64,000 nt of DNA from RGIG1995 sp045587445 (GTDB lineage Bacteria; Bacillota; Clostridia; Oscillospirales; CAG-272): the NCBI GenBank assembly GCA_045587445.1, contig JAZNCH010000065.1:15384-79383 (forward strand), written 5' to 3'. Shown one piece after another: positions 7,518 to 14,790 of the stretch. The number at the start of each line of letters is the position of its first letter. The first letter of the stretch is position 1. The notes below the pieces were generated by a model that saw only the letters and a program-made list of their open reading frames with translations, was not told the origin of the DNA and did not search any database. The translations under genes were made by a program, and so were the position numbers.

Positions 7518-7745
7518 TCAGCCAAATAGTCCTTTTTTCTCCGTAACGGAAACAACCTCAAAGCCCAAGGAATCTACTGCTTTTTTAAGTGTGTCATCAG
7601 CAACGTCTGTTTTAAGCGTTACGACAGCGATTTTTTTTGCAAGATTTACTTTTGCGCTGACACCCTCAATGGAATTCAATGCATTTTCAACCTTAGCACT
7701 GCACTTTGGACAATGCATACCGTTTATTTCAATAATTTTTTTCAT
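7518..7745 (-). CDS. Heavy-metal-associated (HMA) domain protein, CopZ-like
   Basis: This is a single-domain protein of 75 residues. The metal-binding loop GMHCPKC sits at residues 9-15 (MxCxxC type), and the rest follows the beta-alpha-beta-beta-alpha-beta pattern of HMA domains (KVENALNSIEGV... ). Such proteins carry copper(I) or similar ions between membrane pumps and targets. No P-type ATPase or CopY regulator is adjacent, so its client is unknown. AAGGAAA lies 6 nt before the ATG. It sits between rpiB and the AI-2E-type transporter on one strand. Confidence 0.85.
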   Translation of the reverse strand: MKKIIEINGMHCPKCSAKVENALNSIEGVSAKVNLAKKIAVVTLKTDVADDTLKKAVDSLGFEVVSVTEKKGLFG

Positions 7746-7765
7746 ATAAAGTTTCCTTTACTAAA

Positions 7766-8206
7766 TTACTTATCAAATGAATTTACAAGGTCGACACGTC
7801 TCTGGTGTCTACCGCCCTCATACTCGGTGGTAAGGAAAGCGTTAACAATCTCAAATGCAAGACCTGCACCAACCACTCTTTCACCGAAGCAAAGAACGTT
7901 TGCATCATTGTGCTGTCTTGTTGCTTTTGCGGAAAACGTATCGTAAACACAAGCGGCTCTAATACCCTTATGCTTGTTGGCAACCATAGACATACCTATA
8001 CCGGTACCGCAAACAAGAATACCCTTGTCTGCCTTTCCCTCTTGAATTGCAGTACAAAGCTTGTGAGCAAATTCGGGATAGTCTACCGATTCTGCGGAAT
8101 TTGTACCGAGGTCGATATATGCAATATTCTTTTCTTCAAGATATTTTTTCACCTGCTCTTTGAGAGCAAAACCTGCGTGGTCGCTTGCTATTACAATTGG
8201 TAACAT
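7766..8206 (-). CDS. rpiB: Ribose-5-phosphate isomerase B
   Basis: The enzyme interconverts ribulose 5-phosphate and ribose 5-phosphate in the pentose phosphate pathway. The 146-residue protein begins MLPIVIASDHAGF, the typical RpiB/LacAB start. It carries the active-site cysteine loop GILVCGTGIGMSM (about residues 63-75) and the NKHKGIRAA segment with phosphate-binding residues. I chose the ATG at 8206 because GAAGGA lies 7 nt upstream; the frame stays open to 8290 but that part would overlap tsaB. The size is normal for the family. Confidence 0.95.
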   Translation of the reverse strand: MLPIVIASDHAGFALKEQVKKYLEEKNIAYIDLGTNSAESVDYPEFAHKLCTAIQEGKADKGILVCGTGIGMSMVANKHKGIRAACVYDTFSAKATRQHNDANVLCFGERVVGAGLAFEIVNAFLTTEYEGGRHQRRVDLVNSFDK

Positions 8207-8240
8207 AAAATAATCCTTCTTTCTGCTGTGATTTAGTAGT

Positions 8241-8948
8241 TTAATTATTGTTAAGTCTTTCAAGTCTTTCGCGTTCCGCTTGGGGAACACGAAGATAAAC
8301 GGGTTTTATATTTCTGTCGCTGTAGTCATCTTCGGGATTGTTTTTATATTTGGCTAAAGCCACCAAAGAAACGGAATATGCATTTTGTTCACGAAGAAGA
8401 ACCGGTGTGTTTGCAAAGGCGACGTCTATATTCTTTGAAGCCAAATCATATCCGTCTCCACATAAGTATATGTTTTTGTCTGAATAATTTTCCTTAAGCT
8501 CAGCCTCAAGCTCTTTAAGAGGTATCGCTCTATCCTCGGTAAGTCTTACCAAAGTTTGACCGTCGGACAAAAACAAAGCGTTATATACTTGCTCTCTTCT
8601 TGCGTCCATAACGGGACATATTATACCAATAAAGCCTTTTAAATTATATGCCAAAGCTTCAAGAGTAGATACGCCGACACAAAGTTTTTGTTTGCCAAAG
8701 GCAAGACCTTTAAGAAGCGACATACCTATTCTTACTCCGGTAAAGGAGCCTGGACCATTTGATATGGCGAACATATCAATTTCATCAATATCGGTCTGTG
8801 CAGTCGCCAAAGCGTTTTCTACCATAGGCAAAAGCGTTTCGCTGTGATTTAACCCCGCCGTTACCGAATATATGCTTATAAGCCTTTCATCTTCGCAAAT
8901 ACTCACCGTAGCCGTCTTTGCCGTAGAATCAATGGCAAGAATCTTCAT
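8241..8948 (-). CDS. tsaB: tRNA threonylcarbamoyladenosine biosynthesis protein TsaB
   Basis: TsaB scaffolds TsaD and TsaE in making the t6A base at position 37 of ANN-reading tRNAs. The 235-residue protein starts MKILAIDSTAKTATVSI, the ASKHA-fold strand of the family, and carries NHSETLLPMV and FAISNGPGSFTGVRIGM, both diagnostic for TsaB. It lies 7 bp after tsaE, as in many Firmicutes. The partners tsaD and tsaC are not in the window. Confidence 0.95.
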   Translation of the reverse strand: MKILAIDSTAKTATVSICEDERLISIYSVTAGLNHSETLLPMVENALATAQTDIDEIDMFAISNGPGSFTGVRIGMSLLKGLAFGKQKLCVGVSTLEALAYNLKGFIGIICPVMDARREQVYNALFLSDGQTLVRLTEDRAIPLKELEAELKENYSDKNIYLCGDGYDLASKNIDVAFANTPVLLREQNAYSVSLVALAKYKNNPEDDYSDRNIKPVYLRVPQAERERLERLNNN

Positions 8949-8955
8949 AGAAATA

Positions 8956-9411
8956 TTACTCCGTTACTCTTTCAATTTTAATAAGTCTGCCGTTACCCGA
9001 ATCGGTCTTTGAAATATCCACGCGATAGTAGCTACGCGGAATCGCATAGGGGATATTTTCGCACCATTCAGCAACGATAATACAGTTTTTATAATCGTAA
9101 AAACCTGTAGATTCAAGGTCGTCTTCGCTTGTAATTCGGTACATATCGTAATGGCAAATTCGATATTCTCCCCTGTATTCGTTGACAAGCGCATAGGTAG
9201 GACTCTGAACGAAATCGTCGGGGCAAATAACCGATGCCAAACCACGCACGAATACGGTTTTGCCTACGCCAACGTCGCCGTAAAGTGCAATAAAGAGATT
9301 GTCTTTGTTAAGAGTTGGCATAACCGTGCGTACCGATTCCGCAAATTCTCTTGCAACAGCCTCCGTCTCTTCCGGGGAGGCTGTTGCAATTTGTTTTATA
9401 ACTTCAACCAT
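8956..9411 (-). CDS. tsaE: tRNA threonylcarbamoyladenosine biosynthesis ATPase TsaE
   Basis: This small P-loop ATPase (151 residues) is needed for cycles of t6A synthesis. The Walker A motif is ALYGDVGVGKTVFVRG (about residues 41-56), followed by SPTYALVNEY and HYDMYRI (the HxDxYR motif), then the EW motif VAEWCENI. I start it at the ATG at 9411; the frame is open to 9462 but would run into fhs. There is no clear Shine-Dalgarno sequence and the fhs stop is 10 bp upstream, so translation may be coupled to fhs. Confidence 0.93.
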   Translation of the reverse strand: MVEVIKQIATASPEETEAVAREFAESVRTVMPTLNKDNLFIALYGDVGVGKTVFVRGLASVICPDDFVQSPTYALVNEYRGEYRICHYDMYRITSEDDLESTGFYDYKNCIIVAEWCENIPYAIPRSYYRVDISKTDSGNGRLIKIERVTE

Positions 9412-9421
9412 ATTTATTATA

Positions 9422-11095
9422 TTAGAACAAACCGGTAATCTTGCCGTCATCATCAACGTCAATGTTTTCTGCGGCGGGAACTTTGGGAAGACCGGGCATG
9501 GTCATAATGTTACCGGTCAATACAACGATGAAGTGTGCACCTGCAGAAAGCGTAACGTCGCGAACAGTTACGGTGAAGCCGGAAGGTCTTCCGAGAAGTG
9601 TCTGGTCGTCGGAAAGCGAATACTGTGTCTTTGCAACGCAGATGGGATACTTCTTGTATTTTTCGTCAAGAGCTTCGATTTGTCTGATAGCGTTGAGTGC
9701 GGGAGCAGTAAAGTTTACACCGTCTGCACCGTAAATATCTTTTGCAACCTTTTCAATTTTTTCGCAGATGGAAAGGTTTTCGTCATAGATAAACTTAAAG
9801 TTTGAGGGCTTTTCACAAGATTCAACGACTTTTTTAGCCAATTCAATACCGCCGTCACCACCCTTTGCGAATACGTCGGAAAGAGCAAATTCTGCACCCA
9901 GTCTCTTACAAGTATCTTCGATGAATTTAAGTTCAGCGTCTGTGTCGGTGTCAAAGCGGTTTATTGCGACAACGCAAGGAACACCGAATTTTGCAATATT
10001 TTCAATGTGGGCTTCAAGGTTACAGATACCCTTCTTCAAGGCTTCAAGATTTTCAGCCTTAAGATCTGTCTTGGGAACCCCACCGTTATATTTAAGCGCG
10101 CGAACAGTCGCAACAAGTACGATTGTAGAGGGAGCAATACCAGCCATACGGCACTTGATGTCAAGGAACTTTTCAGCCCCAAGGTCAGCACCGAAGCCCG
10201 CTTCTGTAATTGCGTAGTCAGCAAGCTTCATAGCAAGCTTTGTAGCTCTTACAGAGTTACAACCGTGAGCGATGTTGGCAAAAGGACCGCCGTGAATAAG
10301 TGCGGGTGTGTTTTCGAGTGTCTGTACAAGGTTAGGCTTTAATGCGTCTTTAAGAAGAGCGGTCATGGCACCGTTAGCCTTAATATCGCGGCAGTAAACG
10401 GGGCTGCCGTCATATTTGTAAGCTATAAGAATATCGCCAAGTCTTTCTTTAAGGTCAGAAACAGAATCAGCAAGACAAAGGATAGCCATAACTTCACTTG
10501 CAACCGTAATCATAAAGTGGTCTTCACGCGGAATACCGTCAACCTTTGAACCGAGACCGCATATAGTGTTACGGAGTGCTCTGTCGTTAGTATCGGTAAC
10601 TCTCTTGAAGAGGATACGTCTCTGGTCAATACCGAGAGCGTTGCCCTGATGGAGATGGTTGTCTATCATAGCGCAAAGGAGATTGTTTGCCGCAGTAATA
10701 GCGTGGAAGTCGCCTGTGAAGTGGAGGTTAATATCTTCCATAGGTACGACCTGAGCGTAACCGCCGCCTGCAGCACCGCCCTTAACTCCGAACACGGGAC
10801 CAAGAGAGGGCTCGCGGAGAGCTATAACAGCATTCTTACCGATTTTTTCCATAGCCTGTCCGAGACCAATGGTTGTGGTAGTTTTACCCTCGCCGGCTGG
10901 GGTAGGATTGATAGCGGTAACAAGGATAAGTTTACCGTCTTTTTTGTCGGAATTACGTTTGATAAAATCGTTAGTAATTTTAGCTTTATATTTTCCGTAA
11001 TGTTCAAGTTCGTCGGGAGTTACGCCCAACTTTTCAGCAATTTCGGAAATAGGTTTCATTTTAGCCTGTTGAGAAATTTGAATGTCTGTAAGCAT
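9422..11095 (-). CDS. fhs: Formate-tetrahydrofolate ligase
   Basis: The enzyme makes 10-formyl-tetrahydrofolate from formate, THF and ATP. This feeds purine synthesis and, in acetogens, the Wood-Ljungdahl pathway. The 557-residue protein carries the nucleotide-binding loop TPAGEGKTTTTIGLG (about 65-80) and the family segments REPSLGPVFGVKGGAAGGG and NLHFTGDFHAI. I chose the ATG at 11095, 8 nt after GGAGG, rather than the in-frame ATGs at 11101 and 11116 that overlap or precede it. A -10 box TATAAT (11141-11136) lies 41 bp upstream and leaves no room for a riboswitch. No other acetogenesis genes are nearby. Confidence 0.97.
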   Translation of the reverse strand: MLTDIQISQQAKMKPISEIAEKLGVTPDELEHYGKYKAKITNDFIKRNSDKKDGKLILVTAINPTPAGEGKTTTTIGLGQAMEKIGKNAVIALREPSLGPVFGVKGGAAGGGYAQVVPMEDINLHFTGDFHAITAANNLLCAMIDNHLHQGNALGIDQRRILFKRVTDTNDRALRNTICGLGSKVDGIPREDHFMITVASEVMAILCLADSVSDLKERLGDILIAYKYDGSPVYCRDIKANGAMTALLKDALKPNLVQTLENTPALIHGGPFANIAHGCNSVRATKLAMKLADYAITEAGFGADLGAEKFLDIKCRMAGIAPSTIVLVATVRALKYNGGVPKTDLKAENLEALKKGICNLEAHIENIAKFGVPCVVAINRFDTDTDAELKFIEDTCKRLGAEFALSDVFAKGGDGGIELAKKVVESCEKPSNFKFIYDENLSICEKIEKVAKDIYGADGVNFTAPALNAIRQIEALDEKYKKYPICVAKTQYSLSDDQTLLGRPSGFTVTVRDVTLSAGAHFIVVLTGNIMTMPGLPKVPAAENIDVDDDGKITGLF

Positions 11096-11135
11096 TTTCA
11101 TGCCCTCCGATAACATTATTTTGTAATTAAATACA

Positions 11136-11141
11136 ATTATA
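11136..11141 (-). promoter_or_regulatory. Probable fhs -10 box
   Basis: TATAAT on the minus strand. The -35 region (TTCCAC, 17 bp upstream) is weak. It sets a leader of only about 35 nt. Confidence 0.45.
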
Positions 11142-11248
11142 TCATATTTTTTTAAAAAGTGGAATATATAAATTAAATATTTTTCAAAAAATATGCAAAA
11201 AATATTGCTTTGTTAACACCTATAGATACTTTTATCTACACAAAACGC

Positions 11249-11277
11249 TTTACATAAAAAATTATTTGTGATATAAT
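11249..11277 (+). promoter_or_regulatory. Promoter upstream of tRNA-Arg
   Basis: TTTACA (11249-11254), 17 bp, TATAAT (11272-11277). A repeat-A fragment lies between this promoter and the tRNA. A weaker pair, TTGTAC/16 bp/TACAAT, sits closer, at about 11333-11360. Confidence 0.65.
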
Positions 11278-11283
11278 AAGTAA

Positions 11284-11340
11284 ACCCACTTTCTTTTAAG
11301 GAAAGCTTGGCAAAGAACTTGCCTCTCTGGTTTGTACTAC
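11284..11340 (+). repeat. Repeat family A, solitary fragment
   Basis: CCCACTTTCTTTTAAGGAAAGC-TTGG-CAAAGAACTTGCC-TCTCTGGTTTGTAC matches the first half of the repeat-A unit. The palindrome arms have diverged, and the second half of the unit is missing. Confidence 0.7.
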
Positions 11341-11409
11341 AATTCTTTATTTGTACAATCCCAAACAATATACATCTTCCCTATTCACTATTACTTATTA
11401 CTTCAATTT

Positions 11410-11486
11410 CTGCCCGTGGCACAGCTGGATAGCGCGTCAGACTCCGACTCTGAAGGCCGCAGGTTCGAATCCTGTCGGGCAGGCCA
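11410..11486 (+). tRNA. tRNA-Arg (anticodon CCG)
   Basis: Acceptor stem CTGCCCG/CGGGCAG, discriminator G, encoded CCA. D arm GGCACAGCTGGATAGCGC with one A-C mismatch in its stem. Anticodon stem TCAGA/TCTGA around CTCCGAC, giving CCG, which reads CGG. T arm GCAGG-TTCGAAT-CCTGT. Length 77 nt. The last 21 nt plus following bases are repeated 155 bp downstream (11621-11646). Confidence 0.95.
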
Positions 11487-11646
11487 GAAAAGATAAAAGC
11501 ATACCTTGTGTGTGCTTTTATTTTTTGCTCGATAGGATTCGAAGGGGAAACGGTAGTGAATTGACAGTCCGGTGGACTGTCAAGAGCCGTGGAAGACCGA
11601 GCGCGTAGGTCGCGCGAGACCGAATCCTGTCGGGCAGGCCAGAAAA
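11487..11646 (+). mobile_element. Small element that duplicates the tRNA-Arg 3' end
   Basis: A 26-bp exact direct repeat (CGAATCCTGTCGGGCAGGCC then AGAAAA) lies at 11466-11491 and 11621-11646. Between the copies is a highly self-complementary insert. Its outer arms are GATAGGATTCG (11531) and CGAATCCTGTC (11621). The inner perfect dyad is TTGACAGTCC-GGT-GGACTGTCAA (11561-11583). A further pair is GCGCG/CGCGC (11601-11615). No open frame is present. The layout resembles a non-autonomous element inserted at a tRNA attachment site with regeneration of the tRNA end. Each copy of the tRNA end is followed by its own terminator. Confidence 0.6.
11495..11526 (+). terminator. Terminator of tRNA-Arg
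   Basis: AAAAGCA, 11-nt loop, TGCTTTT, then ATTTTTT. A second terminator of the same form (AAAAAGCA/TGCTTTTT at 11643-11671) follows the duplicated tRNA end. Confidence 0.75.
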
Positions 11647-11745
11647 AGCATCGGCTTTGTCGGTGCTTTTTTTAATAAAAGCCCCCTTTCGGCAAGTAAA
11701 ATTGCTTTGCAAATGATAAAGAAAAATTTTTTAAAGTTTTTGGGG

Positions 11746-11779
11746 TTCTAAAACCCTTTTTTCAAAAAATGTTTTAGGA
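11746..11779 (-). repeat. Repeat family C, copy 1
   Basis: Core CCCTTTTTTCAAAAAATG is flanked by complementary arms TTCTAAAA and TTTTAGGAA. It is preceded by AAAGTTTTTGGGG, the constant tag of family C in reverse orientation. Confidence 0.7.
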
Positions 11780-11790
11780 AAACACAAAAC

Positions 11791-11822
11791 AAAAATGCCC
11801 GTTTTCACGGGCATTTTCTATT
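11791..11822 (-). terminator. Terminator of pnp
   Basis: AAAATGCCCG, loop TTTTCA or its complement, CGGGCATTTT. The minus-strand tail is TTTTTGTTTTGTG. It lies 12 bp past the pnp stop. Confidence 0.85.
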
Positions 11823-11833
11823 TTTGATTATAC

Positions 11834-14152
11834 TTACTTCTTTTTAAAGAAGCCGAAAAGACCTTTGCTTTCAGTTTCCGCCGGAGCTTCAACCTTAGGT
11901 TCTTCAACCTTGGGAGCTTCTTCTATGGGAGCTTCGTACTTATGTTCATCTCTGTTGTAAGGACGTCTGTTGGAATTTTCTCTGTACTTATCTCCGCCGT
12001 TATTGTTACGCGGTCTGTTGTTATTGTTCTGGGGACGTCTTTCTCTTTCCTCATAGCCTTCAGGCTTGGGCATAGCGTCTTTTCTTGAGAGGTTGAGTCT
12101 TCCCTTTTCGTCAGTTCCCATAAACTTAACTGTAATTACATCGCCTTCGTTGCAAACGTCTTCAACCTTTTCAACTCTCTTATAGTCGAGTTTGCTGATA
12201 TGAACGAGACCTTCCTTACCGGGAGCAAATTCAACGAACGCACCTATCGGAATAACTCTTGTAACTTTACCTGTATAGATAGCACCAACCTCGGGTTCAA
12301 ATACGATACCGTCGATTATAGTCTTAGCTGCATAAGCACTGTCTCTGTTAACTGCGGAAATATAGATTGTGCCGTCGTCTTCAATATCAATCTTAGCACC
12401 TGTATCAGCAACAATCTTCTGAATAACCTTACCGCCGGAACCAATAACTTCTCTTATCTTATCGGGATTAATATGCATTGTAAGCATCTTAGGAGCGTAT
12501 TCGGAAACGTCAGCTCTTGCTTCGGGAATAGCCTTGAGAAGAATCTCATCAATAATATAATCTCTGCCCTTGTGAGTAACTTCAAGAGCGTTCTTAATAA
12601 TTTCGGGCGTAAGACCGTCAATCTTAAGGTCCATCTGAATAGATGTAATACCCTTGTGAGTACCTGCAACCTTAAAGTCCATATCGCCGTAGAAGTCTTC
12701 AAGGCCCTGAATATCAATCATAGTCATCCAACGTTCGCCTTCGGTAATAAGACCGCATGAAATACCTGCAACAGGAGCCTTAATCGGAACACCTGCGTCC
12801 ATAAGAGCAAGTGTAGAACCGCAAACGGAAGCCTGAGAGGTTGAGCCGTTTGAGCTGATAACTTCGGATACGCATCTGATAGCATAGGGGAATTCATCAA
12901 CAGAAGGGAGTACGGGAACGAGAGAACGTTCAGCCAAAGCACCGTGGCCTATTTCACGTCTGCCGGGACCTCTTGATGACTTAGCTTCACCAACGGAGTA
13001 ACCGGGCATATTGTAGTGGTGCATATATCTCTTTGTTTCTTCGGTATCAATACCGTCGAGCATCTGAGCATCGCCTATGGGACCGAGAGTTGCAATAGTC
13101 ATAACCTGAGTCTGTCCGCGAGTGAACATACCGCTACCGTGTGTTCTGTTGAACAAGCCAACTTCAGCAGCAAGGGGTCTAATCTGATCCATTCTTCTTC
13201 CGTCAACACGTTTGCCGTCTTCAAGGAGCCAACGACGTACGATCTTCTTCTGAATCTTATAAATAAGCTCGCCGATAATATCGGGCATTTCGGGATATTC
13301 TTCGCTGAACTTTTCAACGATAGCGTCTGTTATTGGCTGCATTCTTTCGTCTCGAACGTTTTTGTCGTCTGTATCAAGAGCGAACATAACGTCTTTTTCG
13401 CAGAAGTCAAATACCTTGTCAAACATATCGTGGTCGAATTCGCAAGAGGGATAGTCAAACTTAGGTTTGCCTACTTCTGCAACAATAGTATTGATAAAGT
13501 TACAAATATTCTTAATTTCTTCGTGAGCTACCATAATAGCGTTGTACATATCGTCATCGCTAACTTCTTTAGCACCGGCTTCAATCATAACAACTTTGTT
13601 AAGGCTACCTGCAACGGTAAGCTCAAGGTCGCTCTTTTCTCTCTGCTCAACTGTGGGGTTAAGCACAACCTGTCCGTCAACCAAGCCTACGAACACGCCT
13701 GCGATAGGACCGTTCCACGGAATATCGGAAATAGAAAGGGCGATAGAAGCACCAATCATGCCTGCGATTTCGGGGCTGTTGTCGTTGTCAACACAAAGCA
13801 CGGTAAGGCTGAGGTTAACGTCGTTACGAAGATCCTTAGGGAACAAAGGTCTTATAGGTCTGTCGATAACGCGTGATGTAAGGATAGCCTTTTCAGAGGG
13901 CTTCCCTTCTCTCTTAAGATAACCGCCGGGAATTCTTCCGACAGCATAAAGTCTTTCTTCAAAATCAACCGAAAGGGGCAAAAAGTCGATACCGTCTCTG
14001 GGTTTTGCACTTGCAGTTGCGGTCGCAAGAATAACCGTGTCGCCAAAACGAACCAAGCAGGAGCCGTTTGCAAGACCTGCCATTTTGCCTGTTTCGATTA
14101 CAAGCTTTCTTCCTGACAATTCATACTCGAATGTCTTAAAATTCTCAAACAT
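11834..14152 (-). CDS. pnp: Polyribonucleotide nucleotidyltransferase (PNPase)
   Basis: A phosphorolytic 3'-5' exoribonuclease and RNA-degradosome enzyme. The 772-residue protein has two RNase PH domains (about 10-140 and 310-540) joined by an alpha-helical linker. A KH domain follows (MLTMHINPDKIREVIGSGGKVIQKI, with the GSGG loop), then an S1 domain (VGAIYTGKVTRVIPIGAFVEF). The tail of about 75 residues is rich in N, R and then E, P (PRNNNGGDKYRENSN... EEAPKVEEP), longer than in B. subtilis and probably disordered. GGAGG lies 6 nt before the ATG. It follows rpsO, the usual order, and its leader contains a long hairpin. Confidence 0.98.
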   Translation of the reverse strand: MFENFKTFEYELSGRKLVIETGKMAGLANGSCLVRFGDTVILATATASAKPRDGIDFLPLSVDFEERLYAVGRIPGGYLKREGKPSEKAILTSRVIDRPIRPLFPKDLRNDVNLSLTVLCVDNDNSPEIAGMIGASIALSISDIPWNGPIAGVFVGLVDGQVVLNPTVEQREKSDLELTVAGSLNKVVMIEAGAKEVSDDDMYNAIMVAHEEIKNICNFINTIVAEVGKPKFDYPSCEFDHDMFDKVFDFCEKDVMFALDTDDKNVRDERMQPITDAIVEKFSEEYPEMPDIIGELIYKIQKKIVRRWLLEDGKRVDGRRMDQIRPLAAEVGLFNRTHGSGMFTRGQTQVMTIATLGPIGDAQMLDGIDTEETKRYMHHYNMPGYSVGEAKSSRGPGRREIGHGALAERSLVPVLPSVDEFPYAIRCVSEVISSNGSTSQASVCGSTLALMDAGVPIKAPVAGISCGLITEGERWMTMIDIQGLEDFYGDMDFKVAGTHKGITSIQMDLKIDGLTPEIIKNALEVTHKGRDYIIDEILLKAIPEARADVSEYAPKMLTMHINPDKIREVIGSGGKVIQKIVADTGAKIDIEDDGTIYISAVNRDSAYAAKTIIDGIVFEPEVGAIYTGKVTRVIPIGAFVEFAPGKEGLVHISKLDYKRVEKVEDVCNEGDVITVKFMGTDEKGRLNLSRKDAMPKPEGYEERERRPQNNNNRPRNNNGGDKYRENSNRRPYNRDEHKYEAPIEEAPKVEEPKVEAPAETESKGLFGFFKKK

Positions 14153-14196
14153 TTTCTTCCTCCGTTTTCATTTCTTCTTTTTCTTCAACTTACGGA

Positions 14197-14265
14197 CATA
14201 GGTTTTAGCACTTAAATAACTGTCCGAAGCTTTTCGGGCAACCATTTAATTGCTAAACCGCTATG
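14197..14265 (-). promoter_or_regulatory. Long imperfect hairpin in the pnp leader
   Basis: The arms 14265-14244 and 14217-14197 pair over about 20 positions. CATAG pairs with CTATG, GGTTTAGCA with TGCTAAAACC, and TTAAAT with ATTTAA, with one bulge and one mismatch. An inner CCGAA-AAGC-TTCGG hairpin closes the loop. In E. coli a leader stem between rpsO and pnp is cut by RNase III and controls pnp. A similar role here is inference. Confidence 0.55.
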
Positions 14266-14305
14266 CCGCATTTGGTTTTAAAAATAATGTTTGTTGTATA
14301 AACTT

Positions 14306-14335
14306 ATAGGGCAGAACCGTAAAAATTCTGCCCCA
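14306..14335 (-). terminator. Hairpin after rpsO
   Basis: GGGGCAGAA and TTCTGCCC form an 8-bp stem with a 9-nt loop. The following U-tract is poor (TATAAGTTTATA), so termination is probably partial and allows read-through into pnp. Confidence 0.6.
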
Positions 14336-14347
14336 TTTAAGCGTGTT

Positions 14348-14611
14348 TTATTTACGGATACCGAGTTTTTCGATAATAGCACGATAACGGTTGATATCCT
14401 TCTTTGTGAGATAACCAAGAAGATTTCTTCTACGTCCAACCATCTTGAGCAAACCGCGTCTTGAGTGGTGGTCGTTGGGGTTCTTCTTAAGATGCTCTGT
14501 GAGGCTGTTGATTCTATCTGTAAGGATAGCAATCTGTACCTCGGGGGATCCTGTGTCTCCGTCATGAAGCTTGTTTGCTTCAATAACCTGCAATTTCTGT
14601 TCTTTCAACAT
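14348..14611 (-). CDS. rpsO: 30S ribosomal protein S15
   Basis: The 87-residue protein matches S15 throughout. HDGDTGSPEVQIAILTDRIN, LTEHLKKNPNDHHSRRGL and GRRRNLLGYL are the rRNA-binding elements. GAGGTG stands 7 nt before the ATG. It has its own promoter (14721-14749), a structured leader, and a leaky hairpin before pnp. Confidence 0.98.
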   Translation of the reverse strand: MLKEQKLQVIEANKLHDGDTGSPEVQIAILTDRINSLTEHLKKNPNDHHSRRGLLKMVGRRRNLLGYLTKKDINRYRAIIEKLGIRK

Positions 14612-14635
14612 AATCTTTCACCTCATAAAATATTT

Positions 14636-14705
14636 CGTAAAGACTAAGCCAAGCGGTCGGTGAAGCAAAGCTTTTTCGCTTTTTTGTCCGCAAACCGAGT
14701 CTACG
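14636..14705 (-). promoter_or_regulatory. Structured rpsO leader, possible S15 autoregulatory site
   Basis: The arms CGTAGACTCGGTTTGCGG and CCGCTTGGCTTAGTCTTTACG can pair through TGCGG/CCGC, GACT/AGTC and CGTA/TACG with internal loops, closing on a second hairpin AAAGCGAAAAAGCTTTG. S15 represses its own translation by binding leader RNA in several phyla through unrelated folds. This one is assigned by position and foldability only. Confidence 0.45.
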
Positions 14706-14720
14706 ATTTCATACCTTGTT

Positions 14721-14749
14721 AATATAACACATTTCCAATAATTTGTAAA
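14721..14749 (-). promoter_or_regulatory. Promoter of rpsO-pnp
   Basis: Minus strand TTTACA (14749-14744), 17 bp, TATATT (14726-14721). Confidence 0.7.
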
Positions 14750-14790
14750 TAGATTTGCATTATTTAACATTTTGTTTACATTTTAGAATA

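Noticed and set aside
9422..11409. THF or ZTP riboswitch ahead of fhs
   Set aside because: The likely -10 box leaves a leader of only about 35 nt, with no room for an aptamer.
11351..11608. Frame across tRNA-Arg and the inserted element
   Set aside because: It reads through the cloverleaf and palindromes, and has no ribosome-binding site.
13016..13876. Long open frame antisense to pnp (286 codons, plus strand)
   Set aside because: No ribosome-binding site, leucine/serine/phenylalanine-rich composition typical of reverse frames, and pnp is certain on the other strand. Similar shadows oppose smc, argG, purH and leuS.
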